DNA of 23,268 bases from Candidatus Bathyarchaeota archaeon (GCA_030669135.1 DAOVEE010000007.1:1-23268); one strand, 5' to 3'; shown: positions 1 to 8,135, counted from the first letter of the stretch. Notes: generated by a model not told the origin, from the letters alone. Translations and numbers: made by a program.

Positions 1-34
1 ACCACCTCAAAAACTTGTTTCAACAATCATCTAG

Positions 35-49
35 TATATCTAAAAATAG
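35..49 (+). promoter_or_regulatory. putative TATA-box region for the hexuloisomerase gene
   Basis: An AT-rich run with a TATA-like core (about 41-47) lies about 36-42 bases before the ATG at 83. That would place a transcription start near 70 with a very short leader. No Shine-Dalgarno sequence is visible before the ATG. Assignment rests on composition and spacing only. Confidence 0.35.
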
Positions 50-82
50 TTTTAACCTAGTAGCAGCTATTTTCGGATCGTT

Positions 83-673
83 ATGAGCTTCGTAAAGGAA
101 GTCTCTTCATGGATTCTCCAAGGGATCAACAGCATCATACAAGACGCCAGCGACGAACAGATTGAAGGAATGATCCAGCACATACTGCAGGCGAAGGGCA
201 AGAAGGTCCTCGTATTGGGAAGCGGTAGAAGCGGCATCGTCGGAAGAGCCTTCGCATTACGGCTCATGCAGAGCGGCTTCAGCGTCTACGTCAGCGGAGA
301 GACCATCGCGCCTGCGCTGAGCCCAAGCGACCTCATACTGGCTATTTCTGGGTCAGGCACCACCAAGGTCGTCGTGACGCAGGCGGAGATAGCCAAAGAG
401 ATGGGTGCCAAGGTCGTCTCATTGACGTCTCACCGTGACAGCAGGCTAGGCCAGCTCTCCGACCACGTGGTAGTGATCAAGGGCAGAACCAAGGAGGAGG
501 TGGACATCGACTTCGTCCGCCGCCAGATCACCGGCGAATACGACATGGCGCCCCTGGGGACCATGTTCGAACTGAGCGCCTTGGTGTTCCTCGACGGCGT
601 GATCGCCGACATAATGAAACGGCTAGGACAGAACGAGACAGACCTCAAGAGACGGCACGCCCACACCCAGTGA
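83..673 (+). CDS. hxlB: 6-phospho-3-hexuloisomerase (SIS domain)
   Basis: This 196-residue protein is a single SIS (sugar isomerase) domain. It matches the archaeal 6-phospho-3-hexuloisomerase family, which interconverts 3-hexulose 6-phosphate and fructose 6-phosphate. Visible signatures are the phosphosugar loop GSGRSG near residues 46-51, the GETIAPAL segment, the second Ser/Gly-rich loop ISGSGTT, a conserved Glu163 in the MFELSAL segment, and the family-typical C-terminal KRRHA with His192. In many archaea that lack a pentose phosphate pathway the enzyme works in reverse with hexulose-phosphate synthase to make ribulose 5-phosphate; that role here is inference. The partner synthase gene is not in this window. 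The ATG at 83 gives the family's usual N-terminus and length. It appears to be transcribed alone, because a 308-base gap follows. Confidence 0.9.
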   Translation: MSFVKEVSSWILQGINSIIQDASDEQIEGMIQHILQAKGKKVLVLGSGRSGIVGRAFALRLMQSGFSVYVSGETIAPALSPSDLILAISGSGTTKVVVTQAEIAKEMGAKVVSLTSHRDSRLGQLSDHVVVIKGRTKEEVDIDFVRRQITGEYDMAPLGTMFELSALVFLDGVIADIMKRLGQNETDLKRRHAHTQ

Positions 674-981
674 AGAATGCAGTGATCACATATCGGACTC
701 AAAGGTCTACCGGATCATCGATGAGAATAGACTAGACACCGAAAGGTTTGGCGTAAAAGACTACGTCAAGTCCATAAAGGTATGTGATAGTGTCAGCATG
801 GACGCTGTGCGGCTTAACCATCCTCCCTGCCTGTATATATCTCAACTTTATGTAATTATCGAGCGTTTTTGACTATATAGATCAAAGGATTAGGTGAACA
901 CAGGTTTTACGGATGGAAAGGGTTTAAAAGACCCCTGCAGGTGTCTATAGTCAATTTACGGTAAAAAGGATTAGATCATTA
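674..981. other. 308-base intergenic region with a startless open frame
   Basis: No gene can be assigned here. The + strand frame containing codons from about 672 to 872 is open (stop TGA at 870-872) and reads like ordinary protein, but it has no ATG, GTG or TTG near its beginning; the first in-frame ATG is at 798. It may be a gene remnant or chance. The stretch from 830 to 900 is AT-rich and has several TATA-like runs. The last part is the EF-2 promoter and leader. No tRNA cloverleaf or convincing C/D-box RNA was found. Confidence 0.4.
918..947 (+). promoter_or_regulatory. EF-2 promoter (TATA box plus ACCCCTGCA and GTGTCT elements)
   Basis: A strong TATA-like core, TTTAAAAG (923-930), is flanked by GGGT (919-922 region) and ACCC (931-934), forming an imperfect inverted repeat. 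It is followed by ACCCCTGCA (931-939) and GTGTCTA (941-947). A transcription start near 953 would leave a leader of about 29 bases before the ATG at 982. A weak GGAT-type ribosome binding site lies at about 967. The 13-base string at 927-939 recurs at the hflX-nth promoter. Confidence 0.6.
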
Positions 982-3189
982 ATGCCACGGTTCAAGCAGA
1001 CGGAAGAGATATTGAAGTTGATGCATGATCAGGAGAAGGTCCGAAACATCGGCATCATCGCCCATATCGACCATGGGAAGACGACGATGAGCGACAGCCT
1101 CCTCGCCACGGCAGGGCTTATGGCGCCTGAAAGGGCGGGAGAGGCCCGGGCCCTCGACTACCTTGAGGAGGAGCAAAGGCGAGGCATCACCATCAAGACG
1201 GCGAACATCAGCCTCCTTTACGAGGAGGGCGGCAACCAGTACGTCATCAACCTCATCGACACCCCCGGCCACGTGGACTTCTCGGGCAAGGTAACTAGAG
1301 CCATGAGGGCGCTGGACGGCTGCGTCCTTCTAGTGGACGCCGTGGAGGAGTTCCAGATAATGACCGAGATTAGGCTCAGGGTCGCCTTGGAGGAGTTCGT
1401 GAAGCCAGTCTGTTACATAAACAAGTTCGACAGGCTCATAAAGGAGCTCAAGATGGACCCTAACTCCATCCAGAAGAAGCTCCTCAGGATCATCAACAAG
1501 TTCAACGAGATCGTTCAGACCTATGGATCTGACGAGATCAAGAACGAGTGGACCATCAACGCAGCGAAGGGCGAGGTGGCCTTCGGATCAGCCCTCGACC
1601 GGTGGGGTTTCACCCTGCCCATGCTACAGGAGAAGGGATTGACGCTCCCAGACATAATACAGATTTACAAGGAAGACAGGCTCGAGGAGCTTCAGGAGAT
1701 GCTTCCCCTCAGCGAGGCAATCCTGGGGATGGCTGTGCATCTGCTGCCTAACCCGAAGCAACATCAGCCGAGGAGGATCAGGCACATCTGGAAGGGGGAC
1801 GAGGAGTCCGTCATGGGAAAGAACATGCTTGACGTAAACCCGAACGGCCCCCTCGTCATCTGCATATCAAACGTAATCATCGACCCCCAAGCCGGCGTAA
1901 TCAGCACTGGACGCGTTTTCAGCGGTACAATCAGGAAAGGCGACAAACTAAATTTGGTCGGCGCGGAAAAGTGGGCAAAGGCCCAGCAGGTCAGCATCTA
2001 CATGGGTGCGTACCGTGAGATCGTTGACGAGATACCGGCTGGAAACATCGTGGCTCTCATGGGGCTCAGCGAGGCCAGGGCAGGCGAGACCATAGTCTCG
2101 GACGATATCAAGGACACCGCAACGCCTTTCGAGTCGATAAAGTACGTCTCGGACCCGGTGCTCACCATAGCCGTGGAGCCTAAGAAGCCCACGGATCTAC
2201 CCCGCCTCATCGACGCCCTACAGAAGATGAGCATACAGGACCCCAACCTCGTGACCACCATCAACCAGGAGACCGGCGAGTACCTCGTGGCGGGCATGGG
2301 TGAGCTGCATCTGGAGATCGCAATCAAGGACATCAAGAGCCAGTATAACCTTGACATCATCCAGAGCGATCCCACGGTGGTATACCGGGAGGCCATCAGG
2401 CATGAAGTCGGGCCCTTCATGGGCAAGAGCCCCAACAAACATAACAGGGTCTTCTTCAACTTCAAGCCTCTGGACGAGAACATCGTTCAGCTCATCCGTG
2501 ACGGCGAGCTCAGCGAGATACTGAGCTCCGGCCGAAGGGAGGAGGTCCTCAGAGAGAAGGCAGGCTGGACCCTCCGCGAGGCACGGCGGGTGTTCGCCGT
2601 CAACGAGAACGCCAACATGATGATCGACACCACCGTCGGCATCCAAGGCCTCAGGGAAGTAAAGCAGCACATAAGCGGAGGCTTCCAGTGGGCCCTCGAA
2701 AACGGGCCCCTGGCGGGCGAGATAGTCCGCGGCCTACTAGTAGACATGGTCGACATCAAGCTCCACGAGGACCCGGTGCACCGTGGCCCTGCTCAGATGA
2801 TGCCGGCGGTGCGGCAGGCATTATTCGCAGGCATACTTAGCGCCGACCCGACGCTGCTGGAGCCCATATACAAGATACAGGTGCGTGTACCCGCCAGCGA
2901 GATGGGCGACGTCACCGGTCTACTCAGCAGGAAGAGGGGGAGCATCCATAACGTTGAGCAGGACGGCCCTATAGTCAACGTCACAGGCATGGTGCCGGTG
3001 AGCGAGACGCTGGGCTTCAGCCAGGAGATGCGATCCGCCACGAGCGGGACGGCGTTCTGGCAGATGACCTTCGACCACTGGTCGCCCGTCCCTGACAGCA
3101 TGCTGCTCGACCTAGTAAAGAAGATCAGGACGAGGAAGGGCATGCGCCCAGACCCGCCGAGGGCCAGCGAGTATATCGTCCGCGAGTAG
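982..3189 (+). CDS. fusA: translation elongation factor 2 (aEF-2)
   Basis: This 735-residue protein is a full-length archaeal EF-2, the GTPase that moves tRNA and mRNA through the ribosome. The P-loop AHIDHGKTT lies near residues 26-34. It is followed by the switch I RGITI segment, the DTPGHVDF G3 motif and NKFD as G4. Domains II-V continue without interruption. The domain IV tip contains VHRGPAQ, with His600 as the expected diphthamide site, so the modification target is intact. The ATG at 982 begins the usual short N-terminal helix before the G domain. It has its own promoter upstream and a T-rich run downstream, so it is probably a single-gene unit. Several antisense frames overlap it, but these are composition shadows. 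Confidence 0.97.
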   Translation: MPRFKQTEEILKLMHDQEKVRNIGIIAHIDHGKTTMSDSLLATAGLMAPERAGEARALDYLEEEQRRGITIKTANISLLYEEGGNQYVINLIDTPGHVDFSGKVTRAMRALDGCVLLVDAVEEFQIMTEIRLRVALEEFVKPVCYINKFDRLIKELKMDPNSIQKKLLRIINKFNEIVQTYGSDEIKNEWTINAAKGEVAFGSALDRWGFTLPMLQEKGLTLPDIIQIYKEDRLEELQEMLPLSEAILGMAVHLLPNPKQHQPRRIRHIWKGDEESVMGKNMLDVNPNGPLVICISNVIIDPQAGVISTGRVFSGTIRKGDKLNLVGAEKWAKAQQVSIYMGAYREIVDEIPAGNIVALMGLSEARAGETIVSDDIKDTATPFESIKYVSDPVLTIAVEPKKPTDLPRLIDALQKMSIQDPNLVTTINQETGEYLVAGMGELHLEIAIKDIKSQYNLDIIQSDPTVVYREAIRHEVGPFMGKSPNKHNRVFFNFKPLDENIVQLIRDGELSEILSSGRREEVLREKAGWTLREARRVFAVNENANMMIDTTVGIQGLREVKQHISGGFQWALENGPLAGEIVRGLLVDMVDIKLHEDPVHRGPAQMMPAVRQALFAGILSADPTLLEPIYKIQVRVPASEMGDVTGLLSRKRGSIHNVEQDGPIVNVTGMVPVSETLGFSQEMRSATSGTAFWQMTFDHWSPVPDSMLLDLVKKIRTRKGMRPDPPRASEYIVRE

Positions 3190-3198
3190 CACCCAACA

Positions 3199-3213
3199 TT
3201 TTTCCTCTCCTTT
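3199..3213 (+). terminator. putative T-rich terminator after EF-2
   Basis: Ten bases after the EF-2 stop codon a pyrimidine run starts with T5 (3199-3203) and continues as CCTCTCCTTT. Archaeal RNA polymerase often stops at such oligo-T tracts without a hairpin; no stem is visible here. Confidence 0.45.
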
Positions 3214-3248
3214 CTACATACCTAACTTGCCTCAGAGGTAACTACGAT

Positions 3249-4622
3249 ATGTTCAGGAATCGTCAACAGCTCATCGAGAACGCGTCGACGGATAAGCTCC
3301 GTAAGATGAGGGTCGACGCGTTGACAGTGATGGAGACAGCGCTAAACGCGGTGGACCCGATGAACGCGGTCATGGAAAAGCTGCAGGTGATCGACGGAAA
3401 CGTCGTCGTTGACGGCTTCACGAAGCCCCTCGACGACATCAGAAGAGTCTTGGTGGTGGGAGGGGGAAAAGCCGGGGGCTCCATGGCAGAGGCCATCGAA
3501 TACATCCTCGGAGACAGGGTGGAGGGGGGAATCGTGAACATACTCAGGGACACCGAAACCCGGTACCGCGTAGACCGGGTGAGGCTAAACCAGGCGTCTC
3601 ACCCAGTCCCGGATGATGAGGGAGTGAAGGGGGTCCAGGATATGATGAGGCTCACCTCAAACCTTTCACCCGACGACTTGGTTTTAGCCATCATATCGGG
3701 CGGCGGCTCCGCGCTTATGCCTTTACCGGCTGACGGCGTCTCGCTTCTGGATGTTCAGGACGTGACTAGGAGATTGCTTAGCGCGGGGGCAACAATCAAC
3801 GAGCTGAACGTGGTAAGGAAGCACCTATCCGCCTTCAAGGGGGGGCAGCTCGCTGCCAACTGTTACCCGGCTACGGTGGTCAGCCTCATACTATCCGACG
3901 TCGTCGGGGACCCTTTGGACACCATCGCCTCCGGGCCGACCGCGCCGGACGCCTCGACTTACGAAATGGCGCACGATGTTTTAAACAGGTATGGAGTTTG
4001 GGGCTCCGCGGGTTCTGCGGTAAAGAGAAAAATCGAGTTGGGCCTTGAAGGAAAGGTGGCTGAGACCCCGAAACCCGGTGACCTTGTCTTCGAGAAGGTT
4101 CACAACGTCGTCGTCGCCAACAACCTGAAGGCGGCGAGGACGGCGGCGGATAAGGCTGAGAAGCTTGGCTACAGCACCAGAGTAATTAGCACATTCGTTG
4201 AGGGAGAGGCGCGCCACGTTGGCACGGTATACGCCGGGCTGGCGAGAAGCATCTCCATGAACGACATTCCTGTACACAAACCAGGGGCTCTTCTGCTCGG
4301 CGGCGAGACCACCGTCACCGTCACAGGCCCAGGCATAGGCGGGAGGAACCAGGAAGTCGCTCTTAGCGCACTCATGAAGATCGATGGTCAAGATTGTGTC
4401 GTCTTAACCCTCGGCACGGATGGGATCGACGGGCCCACAGACGCAGCCGGGGCCATCGTAGACGGCGCGTCGCTCAGTAGAGCTCAATCCAAAGACTTGG
4501 ACCCTGTAAAGTATCTTAGGAGCAACGACTCCTACAACTTCTTCGAAGCCTTAGGCGACGCCGTCTTCACGGGCCCAACAGGCACCAACGTCAACGACCT
4601 GACGCTGATCCTAGTCGCTTGA
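3249..4622 (+). CDS. gck: glycerate 2-kinase (DUF4147/MOFRL family)
   Basis: This 457-residue protein matches the MOFRL-type glycerate kinases. Archaeal members phosphorylate D-glycerate to 2-phosphoglycerate in the non-phosphorylative or semi-phosphorylative Entner-Doudoroff route. The N-terminal half has the Gly-rich VVGGGKAG segment and IISGGGSAL. The middle carries LSDVVGDPLDTIASGPT. The C-terminal MOFRL domain contains GGETTVTV (from Gly351) followed by GGRNQE and TDGIDGPTDAAGA. The ATG at 3249 is preceded by GAGGTA at 3235-3240, a usable ribosome binding site. The stop overlaps the ribosome binding site of the next gene, so the two are probably cotranscribed. Which carbon route it serves here is inference; the product 2-phosphoglycerate is the family's usual archaeal activity. 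Confidence 0.9.
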   Translation: MFRNRQQLIENASTDKLRKMRVDALTVMETALNAVDPMNAVMEKLQVIDGNVVVDGFTKPLDDIRRVLVVGGGKAGGSMAEAIEYILGDRVEGGIVNILRDTETRYRVDRVRLNQASHPVPDDEGVKGVQDMMRLTSNLSPDDLVLAIISGGGSALMPLPADGVSLLDVQDVTRRLLSAGATINELNVVRKHLSAFKGGQLAANCYPATVVSLILSDVVGDPLDTIASGPTAPDASTYEMAHDVLNRYGVWGSAGSAVKRKIELGLEGKVAETPKPGDLVFEKVHNVVVANNLKAARTAADKAEKLGYSTRVISTFVEGEARHVGTVYAGLARSISMNDIPVHKPGALLLGGETTVTVTGPGIGGRNQEVALSALMKIDGQDCVVLTLGTDGIDGPTDAAGAIVDGASLSRAQSKDLDPVKYLRSNDSYNFFEALGDAVFTGPTGTNVNDLTLILVA

Positions 4623-4631
4623 GGTAATGTG

Positions 4632-5036
4632 ATGCGTTCAACCACACGTAGGAAAAAGGCGATCGAGGAGATGAAGGAACTTCTATACGAGATCAGCGAC
4701 CTTGTTGACGTTGTCCTAGTCGAGGGGCTGAGGGACGTGGAGTCTCTAAAGAGGTTGGGGTATACTGGGGAGATCGTTACATGTGCCGCTATAAACGTCA
4801 ACGACTATGACTTGATGACGGAGGTCTCTGGTAAGTATCGACGTGTTCTTATCCTCACCGATTTTGATCAGGAAGGGCTGATGCTTAACCGACGTTTCGC
4901 CGAGATACTGGAGCATGAAGGCGTAAAGGTCGAGAAGGGGCTTAGGAGGATGGTGGGCAGAATCACTGCGGCTCTCGGTATATATGCGATAGAGTCCTTG
5001 GACAACATCATGGACGCTGTAGACCGTGACGTTTAG
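4632..5036 (+). CDS. small Toprim-domain protein (UPF0292 / RNase M5-like)
   Basis: This 134-residue protein is essentially a lone Toprim domain, the Mg2+-binding fold of topoisomerases, primases and RNase M5. The catalytic-type Glu31 sits in LVEGLRDVESL. The acidic pair Asp77 and Asp79 sits in LILTDFDQEG. A basic N-terminus (RSTTRRKK) precedes the fold. Archaeal proteins of this kind are conserved but mostly uncharacterised; a nucleic-acid phosphotransfer or cleavage role is inference from the fold. I chose the ATG at 4632, with GAGGTAAT at 4621-4628 as ribosome binding site. A GTG at 4629 would add one residue. It follows the glycerate kinase by 9 bases, so the two are probably coupled in translation, although no functional link is evident. 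Confidence 0.8.
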   Translation: MRSTTRRKKAIEEMKELLYEISDLVDVVLVEGLRDVESLKRLGYTGEIVTCAAINVNDYDLMTEVSGKYRRVLILTDFDQEGLMLNRRFAEILEHEGVKVEKGLRRMVGRITAALGIYAIESLDNIMDAVDRDV

Positions 5037-5040
5037 AGTG

Positions 5041-5070
5041 TTCTTATAAAGACCCCTGCATTCAGTGTCT
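5041..5070 (+). promoter_or_regulatory. hflX-nth promoter (TATA box with ACCCCTGCA element)
   Basis: TTATAAAG (5044-5051) is a good TATA box centred about 33 bases before the ATG at 5080. The transcript would therefore start at about 5073 and be nearly leaderless. AAAGACCCCTGCA (5048-5060) is identical to 927-939 in the EF-2 promoter. GTGTCT follows at 5065-5070, as it does at 941-946. The box lies only a few bases downstream of the Toprim stop codon at 5036. Confidence 0.65.
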
Positions 5071-5079
5071 TGTCTATCG

Positions 5080-6930
5080 ATGACCGAGCAGTTAACCGAG
5101 AAGGGCCAGGTGAAGCAGTCAAAGGCTATACTCTGCATGCTCAAGACTGACGTCCACGACCACGTCATATACAGGATAAAGCTGGACGAGCTCAGCAGTC
5201 TAGTCGAGACCCTAGGGATAGAGGTGGTCGACGAGGTAATCCAGAGCAGGTACAGATCCTTCTCCAAGTTCTTCATCGGCAGCGGCAAGGCGAAGGAGCT
5301 CGGGCGGAAGGTGAGGAGGCTCGGAATCGACCTCGTCATCTTCTACAACATCCTCAAGAGCAGCCAGAAGCTGAACCTGATCCGTGCGCTGAACTGCGAC
5401 GTCATCGACCGCTACGAGTTGACCTTGGAGATATTCGACCAGATGGCGTCCGACCGACTCAGTAAGCTCCAGATACAGGCAGCACGGCTGGAGAAGCAGG
5501 CCCCCTTCTACAAGCTCCAAGCCTCCATCAACTACAGGTACGACAGGCCTTTCTTCCGGGCCGGCGGCGAGTACGCGTTCCACGGCAAGATGAGGGAGCT
5601 GAGCAGGAACCAGGCCAGGGTCCGCGAGGAGATCGATAAGCTCATCGAGGAGAAGAACCAGCGTATATGGAACAGGCGGAAGCTCGGGTACCCGGTGGTC
5701 TGCATCGCAGGGTTCTACAACGCCGGGAAGACCAGCCTCTTCAACGCCGTGACGGGGGACAACAAGCCCGTCAGCGACAGACCCTTCACTACGCTCTCCA
5801 GCAAGTACCAGAGAAGGTTCATCGACCACGAGACCACCGTGCTGTTCATAGACACAATCGGGTTCGTCATCGACGTCGATCCGAGGCTCATCCAGAGCTT
5901 CAAGCTGAACCTCCTCGATATCCGTAGCTCGGACATCGTCATCCTGCTGATGGAGATCACCGATCCCCCCCTCAAACTGCAGATGAAGCTCACCGAGGGG
6001 GTCAGGCTGCTGAAGGACATCGGGGTGTCCCATGACCGCATAGTCATAGTCTTCAACAAGCTTGACAAGGCGCCCGAGATGGAGGAAAGGATCGCCGAGG
6101 AGCTCAGCCTCGAACAGCTGGGCATCCCCTGGATAGCGATATCCGCCTTGAAGCGAAGGAACCTCCAGGATATGCTTCACATCATAGCCGACAGGCTTAG
6201 GGAGTTCAAGGAGAACCCGCCCGAGCCCCAGAAACTGTCAGCTTTCCAGAGAACCGAGACCGCTATAAACCGGTTGCTGGAGCACTACCCCGTCGAATAC
6301 GTTCCAAGGGGATACGACACATTCAGAGGATTGGTCTCGACGATTCTGAGCCAGAACACTAACTCTAAGAACCAGAGGACCGCGTTCAGCCGCCTCGAAG
6401 AATCCGTTGGGATCACTCCATACAGGATAGACGCGGCGTCAGAGGAACAGGTAGTCGAAGCCATCAAACCTGCGGGAATGTACAACCAGCGTACACGCAC
6501 CCTCAAGGCTGTGAGCAGGGAGATCATCGAGAAGTACGGCGGAGACCTCCAGTCCGTCTTCGACATGACGTTCCCGGAGGCAAGGGACAGGCTCATGGAC
6601 TTCCCCGGCGTAGGTGCGAAAACGGCTGACGTCGCCCTGATGTTCGTGGCGAACCACCAAGTCATTCCAGTGGACCGTCACATCGAACGGGTGTCCAAGC
6701 GTCTTGAGATAGTGCCCCCGAAGGCAGGTTACGAGGAAGTAAGCAGGGCGCTGGAGGACGGCTCGACTCCAGACAGGTTCAGAGATGTACACCTCTCTCT
6801 GATACGTTTCGGCAGAGAGACCTGTAAAGCCCAGAGACCGCGTTGCAGCGAGTGTGTGCTTAAAGATATGTGTCCCTACCCCGAGAAGGCTGGAATAGAC
6901 TTATCTGAAACCGAGCACGCGGACCAGTGA
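5080..6930 (+). CDS. HflX-type GTPase fused to endonuclease III
   Basis: This 616-residue frame joins two complete enzymes. Residues 1 to about 200 are the HflX N-terminal region, with FIGSGKAKEL and the coiled-coil segment SKLQIQAARLEKQAP. The G domain follows: G1 GFYNAGKT (211-218), G3 DTIG (258-261), G4 NKLD (326-329) and G5 SALK (355-358). A linker near 370-390 (KENPPEPQK) leads to an endonuclease III glycosylase/AP lyase. That part has LSQNTNSKNQ, the helix-hairpin-helix FPGVGAKTA with catalytic-type Lys514, Asp532 in IPVDRHIERV, and a 4Fe-4S set Cys582-x6-Cys589-x2-Cys592-x5-Cys598. HflX proteins bind ribosomes and can split stalled ones; endonuclease III removes oxidised pyrimidines from DNA. 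The ATG at 5080 fits the TATA spacing; a GTG at 5065 sits too close to the box. No start or stop interrupts the join. Confidence 0.92.
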   Translation: MTEQLTEKGQVKQSKAILCMLKTDVHDHVIYRIKLDELSSLVETLGIEVVDEVIQSRYRSFSKFFIGSGKAKELGRKVRRLGIDLVIFYNILKSSQKLNLIRALNCDVIDRYELTLEIFDQMASDRLSKLQIQAARLEKQAPFYKLQASINYRYDRPFFRAGGEYAFHGKMRELSRNQARVREEIDKLIEEKNQRIWNRRKLGYPVVCIAGFYNAGKTSLFNAVTGDNKPVSDRPFTTLSSKYQRRFIDHETTVLFIDTIGFVIDVDPRLIQSFKLNLLDIRSSDIVILLMEITDPPLKLQMKLTEGVRLLKDIGVSHDRIVIVFNKLDKAPEMEERIAEELSLEQLGIPWIAISALKRRNLQDMLHIIADRLREFKENPPEPQKLSAFQRTETAINRLLEHYPVEYVPRGYDTFRGLVSTILSQNTNSKNQRTAFSRLEESVGITPYRIDAASEEQVVEAIKPAGMYNQRTRTLKAVSREIIEKYGGDLQSVFDMTFPEARDRLMDFPGVGAKTADVALMFVANHQVIPVDRHIERVSKRLEIVPPKAGYEEVSRALEDGSTPDRFRDVHLSLIRFGRETCKAQRPRCSECVLKDMCPYPEKAGIDLSETEHADQ

Positions 6931-6937
6931 ATATTAC

Positions 6938-8104
6938 ATGTTCAAGAACTTGAATCGTAACTTAATCCTGCTTTTCGCTTTGAACATCGCGTTCGGCCTC
7001 ACGATGCAGCTCATCAACCCATTGTTCCCCCTGTTCCTTGAGGAGGCGGGGGCCAACGAGGTTCAGAACGCCATGGTGATCTCCGCAGGAAACCTTGTGG
7101 CGACCATGCTCATGCTGCCCAGCGGCCTCCTGATAGACAGGGTAGGTAAGAAGACTCTGCTCTTGTTCGGTGCGGGACTATCAACTGTCTCGATATTCCT
7201 GTTATCGATGGTGAACAGCTGGGACACCGTGTTCCCATTGTACATGTTGTTAAGCATGGCCGGGGCTTTCTTTATCCCCTCCAGGATGGCCATGATCACC
7301 GAGAACGCCGATTCACATAACAGATCCTCGACCTTCGGCGTAATGAACATGGCTTGGCCAGTCACCGGCATAATAGCGCCGACGCTAAGCGGCTACCTAG
7401 TGGAGTATTTCAGCTGGAGACACGTGTTCCTAATCGCAGGGGCCATCAACGCGTTGAGCCTCATACCTACTTACATGATAAAGAGGAAGGGAGCATACAA
7501 GACAAAGACCAAGAAAGCCTCGTTCAGAGACGTGTTCAAGCCAGAAGTGTTTCCGACCCTAGCGACCTTCTTCGTCTTCCATCTACTGATGACGACGGGG
7601 CTGGGCGGAATAAACATGATCCTACCTCTATACCTTGGGGACGTGCATGGGCTATCGCCAACCTTAATCGGGTTCTTTTTCACGGCTCCGAGCATCGTCA
7701 TGTTGTTCACACAGGTCCCAGCCGGCACCTTGGCTGAGAGGTTTGGCAAGAAACGGTGGATACTTTCATGTATAGCTCTGATACCCTTCTTGTACCTCTC
7801 TTGGATGTTCACCGAAAACTGGGTCGTCATGCTCGTGATGTACTCGCTGCTGTTTGGTCTGTGGAGTATGACATGGCCGGCGACACTAACTCTTCTGTCT
7901 GACAGCGTACCAGACGATATCCTAGGGGCCGCGTTCGGTGTGAGAATGACAGGCGTCCGAATGGGATTCACAGTAGGGCCCCTCATCGGTAGCTACCTGT
8001 ACAGCACTTATTACCCGTCGAGTCCGTTCCTCGGCGCCGCAGGGTTCACGCTGCTAGCCGTGTTCGTCGCGTATTTTCTGCGTGATAACATCCGTGAGAC
8101 TTAA
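6938..8104 (+). CDS. MFS family transporter
   Basis: This 388-residue membrane protein has about twelve hydrophobic segments and the major facilitator layout. The loop after the second segment carries the family motif A as GLLIDRVGKK (about residues 62-71). The matching loop in the second half reads GTLAERFGKK. The substrate cannot be told from sequence; drug, sugar and other small-molecule exporters share these features. It starts 7 bases after the hflX-nth stop codon, so it is likely on the same transcript. No close Shine-Dalgarno sequence is seen, which suggests coupling to the upstream gene. The ATG at 6938 gives a short cytoplasmic N-terminus before the first membrane segment, as usual for the family. 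Confidence 0.88.
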   Translation: MFKNLNRNLILLFALNIAFGLTMQLINPLFPLFLEEAGANEVQNAMVISAGNLVATMLMLPSGLLIDRVGKKTLLLFGAGLSTVSIFLLSMVNSWDTVFPLYMLLSMAGAFFIPSRMAMITENADSHNRSSTFGVMNMAWPVTGIIAPTLSGYLVEYFSWRHVFLIAGAINALSLIPTYMIKRKGAYKTKTKKASFRDVFKPEVFPTLATFFVFHLLMTTGLGGINMILPLYLGDVHGLSPTLIGFFFTAPSIVMLFTQVPAGTLAERFGKKRWILSCIALIPFLYLSWMFTENWVVMLVMYSLLFGLWSMTWPATLTLLSDSVPDDILGAAFGVRMTGVRMGFTVGPLIGSYLYSTYYPSSPFLGAAGFTLLAVFVAYFLRDNIRET

Positions 8105-8116
8105 CTAAATTATTCA

Positions 8117-8135
8117 TTTTTGATGTTCAAAACAT
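8117..8135 (+). terminator. putative terminator after the MFS gene
   Basis: T5 at 8117-8121 lies in an AT-rich run just after the MFS stop codon. A small stem, ATGTT (8123-8127) and AACAT (8131-8135) with a CAA loop, follows. The stem is downstream of the T tract, so the T tract alone would be the stop signal. Weak evidence. Confidence 0.35.

Noticed and set aside
714..735. Possible C/D-box small RNA (GATGA-like string)
   Set aside because: The string matches the C box poorly and no D box or terminal stem is found at the proper distance.
5065..5079. GTG start for hflX-nth five codons upstream
   Set aside because: It lies only about 18 bases from the centre of the TATA box, so it would be upstream of the expected transcript start; the ATG at 5080 fits better.
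5212..6180. Long open frame (322 codons) on the - strand opposite hflX-nth
   Set aside because: It is the mirror of a strongly supported coding frame, has low-complexity Leu/Val/Glu/Asp-rich content and no family motif or promoter. Long antisense frames are common opposite GC-rich genes.
6230..6320. hflX-nth fusion as an assembly error joining two genes
   Set aside because: The frame is continuous with normal codon use and a short linker, with no ribosome binding site or start codon well placed for a separate nth gene. It still needs read-level confirmation, so it is listed as a finding with that check.
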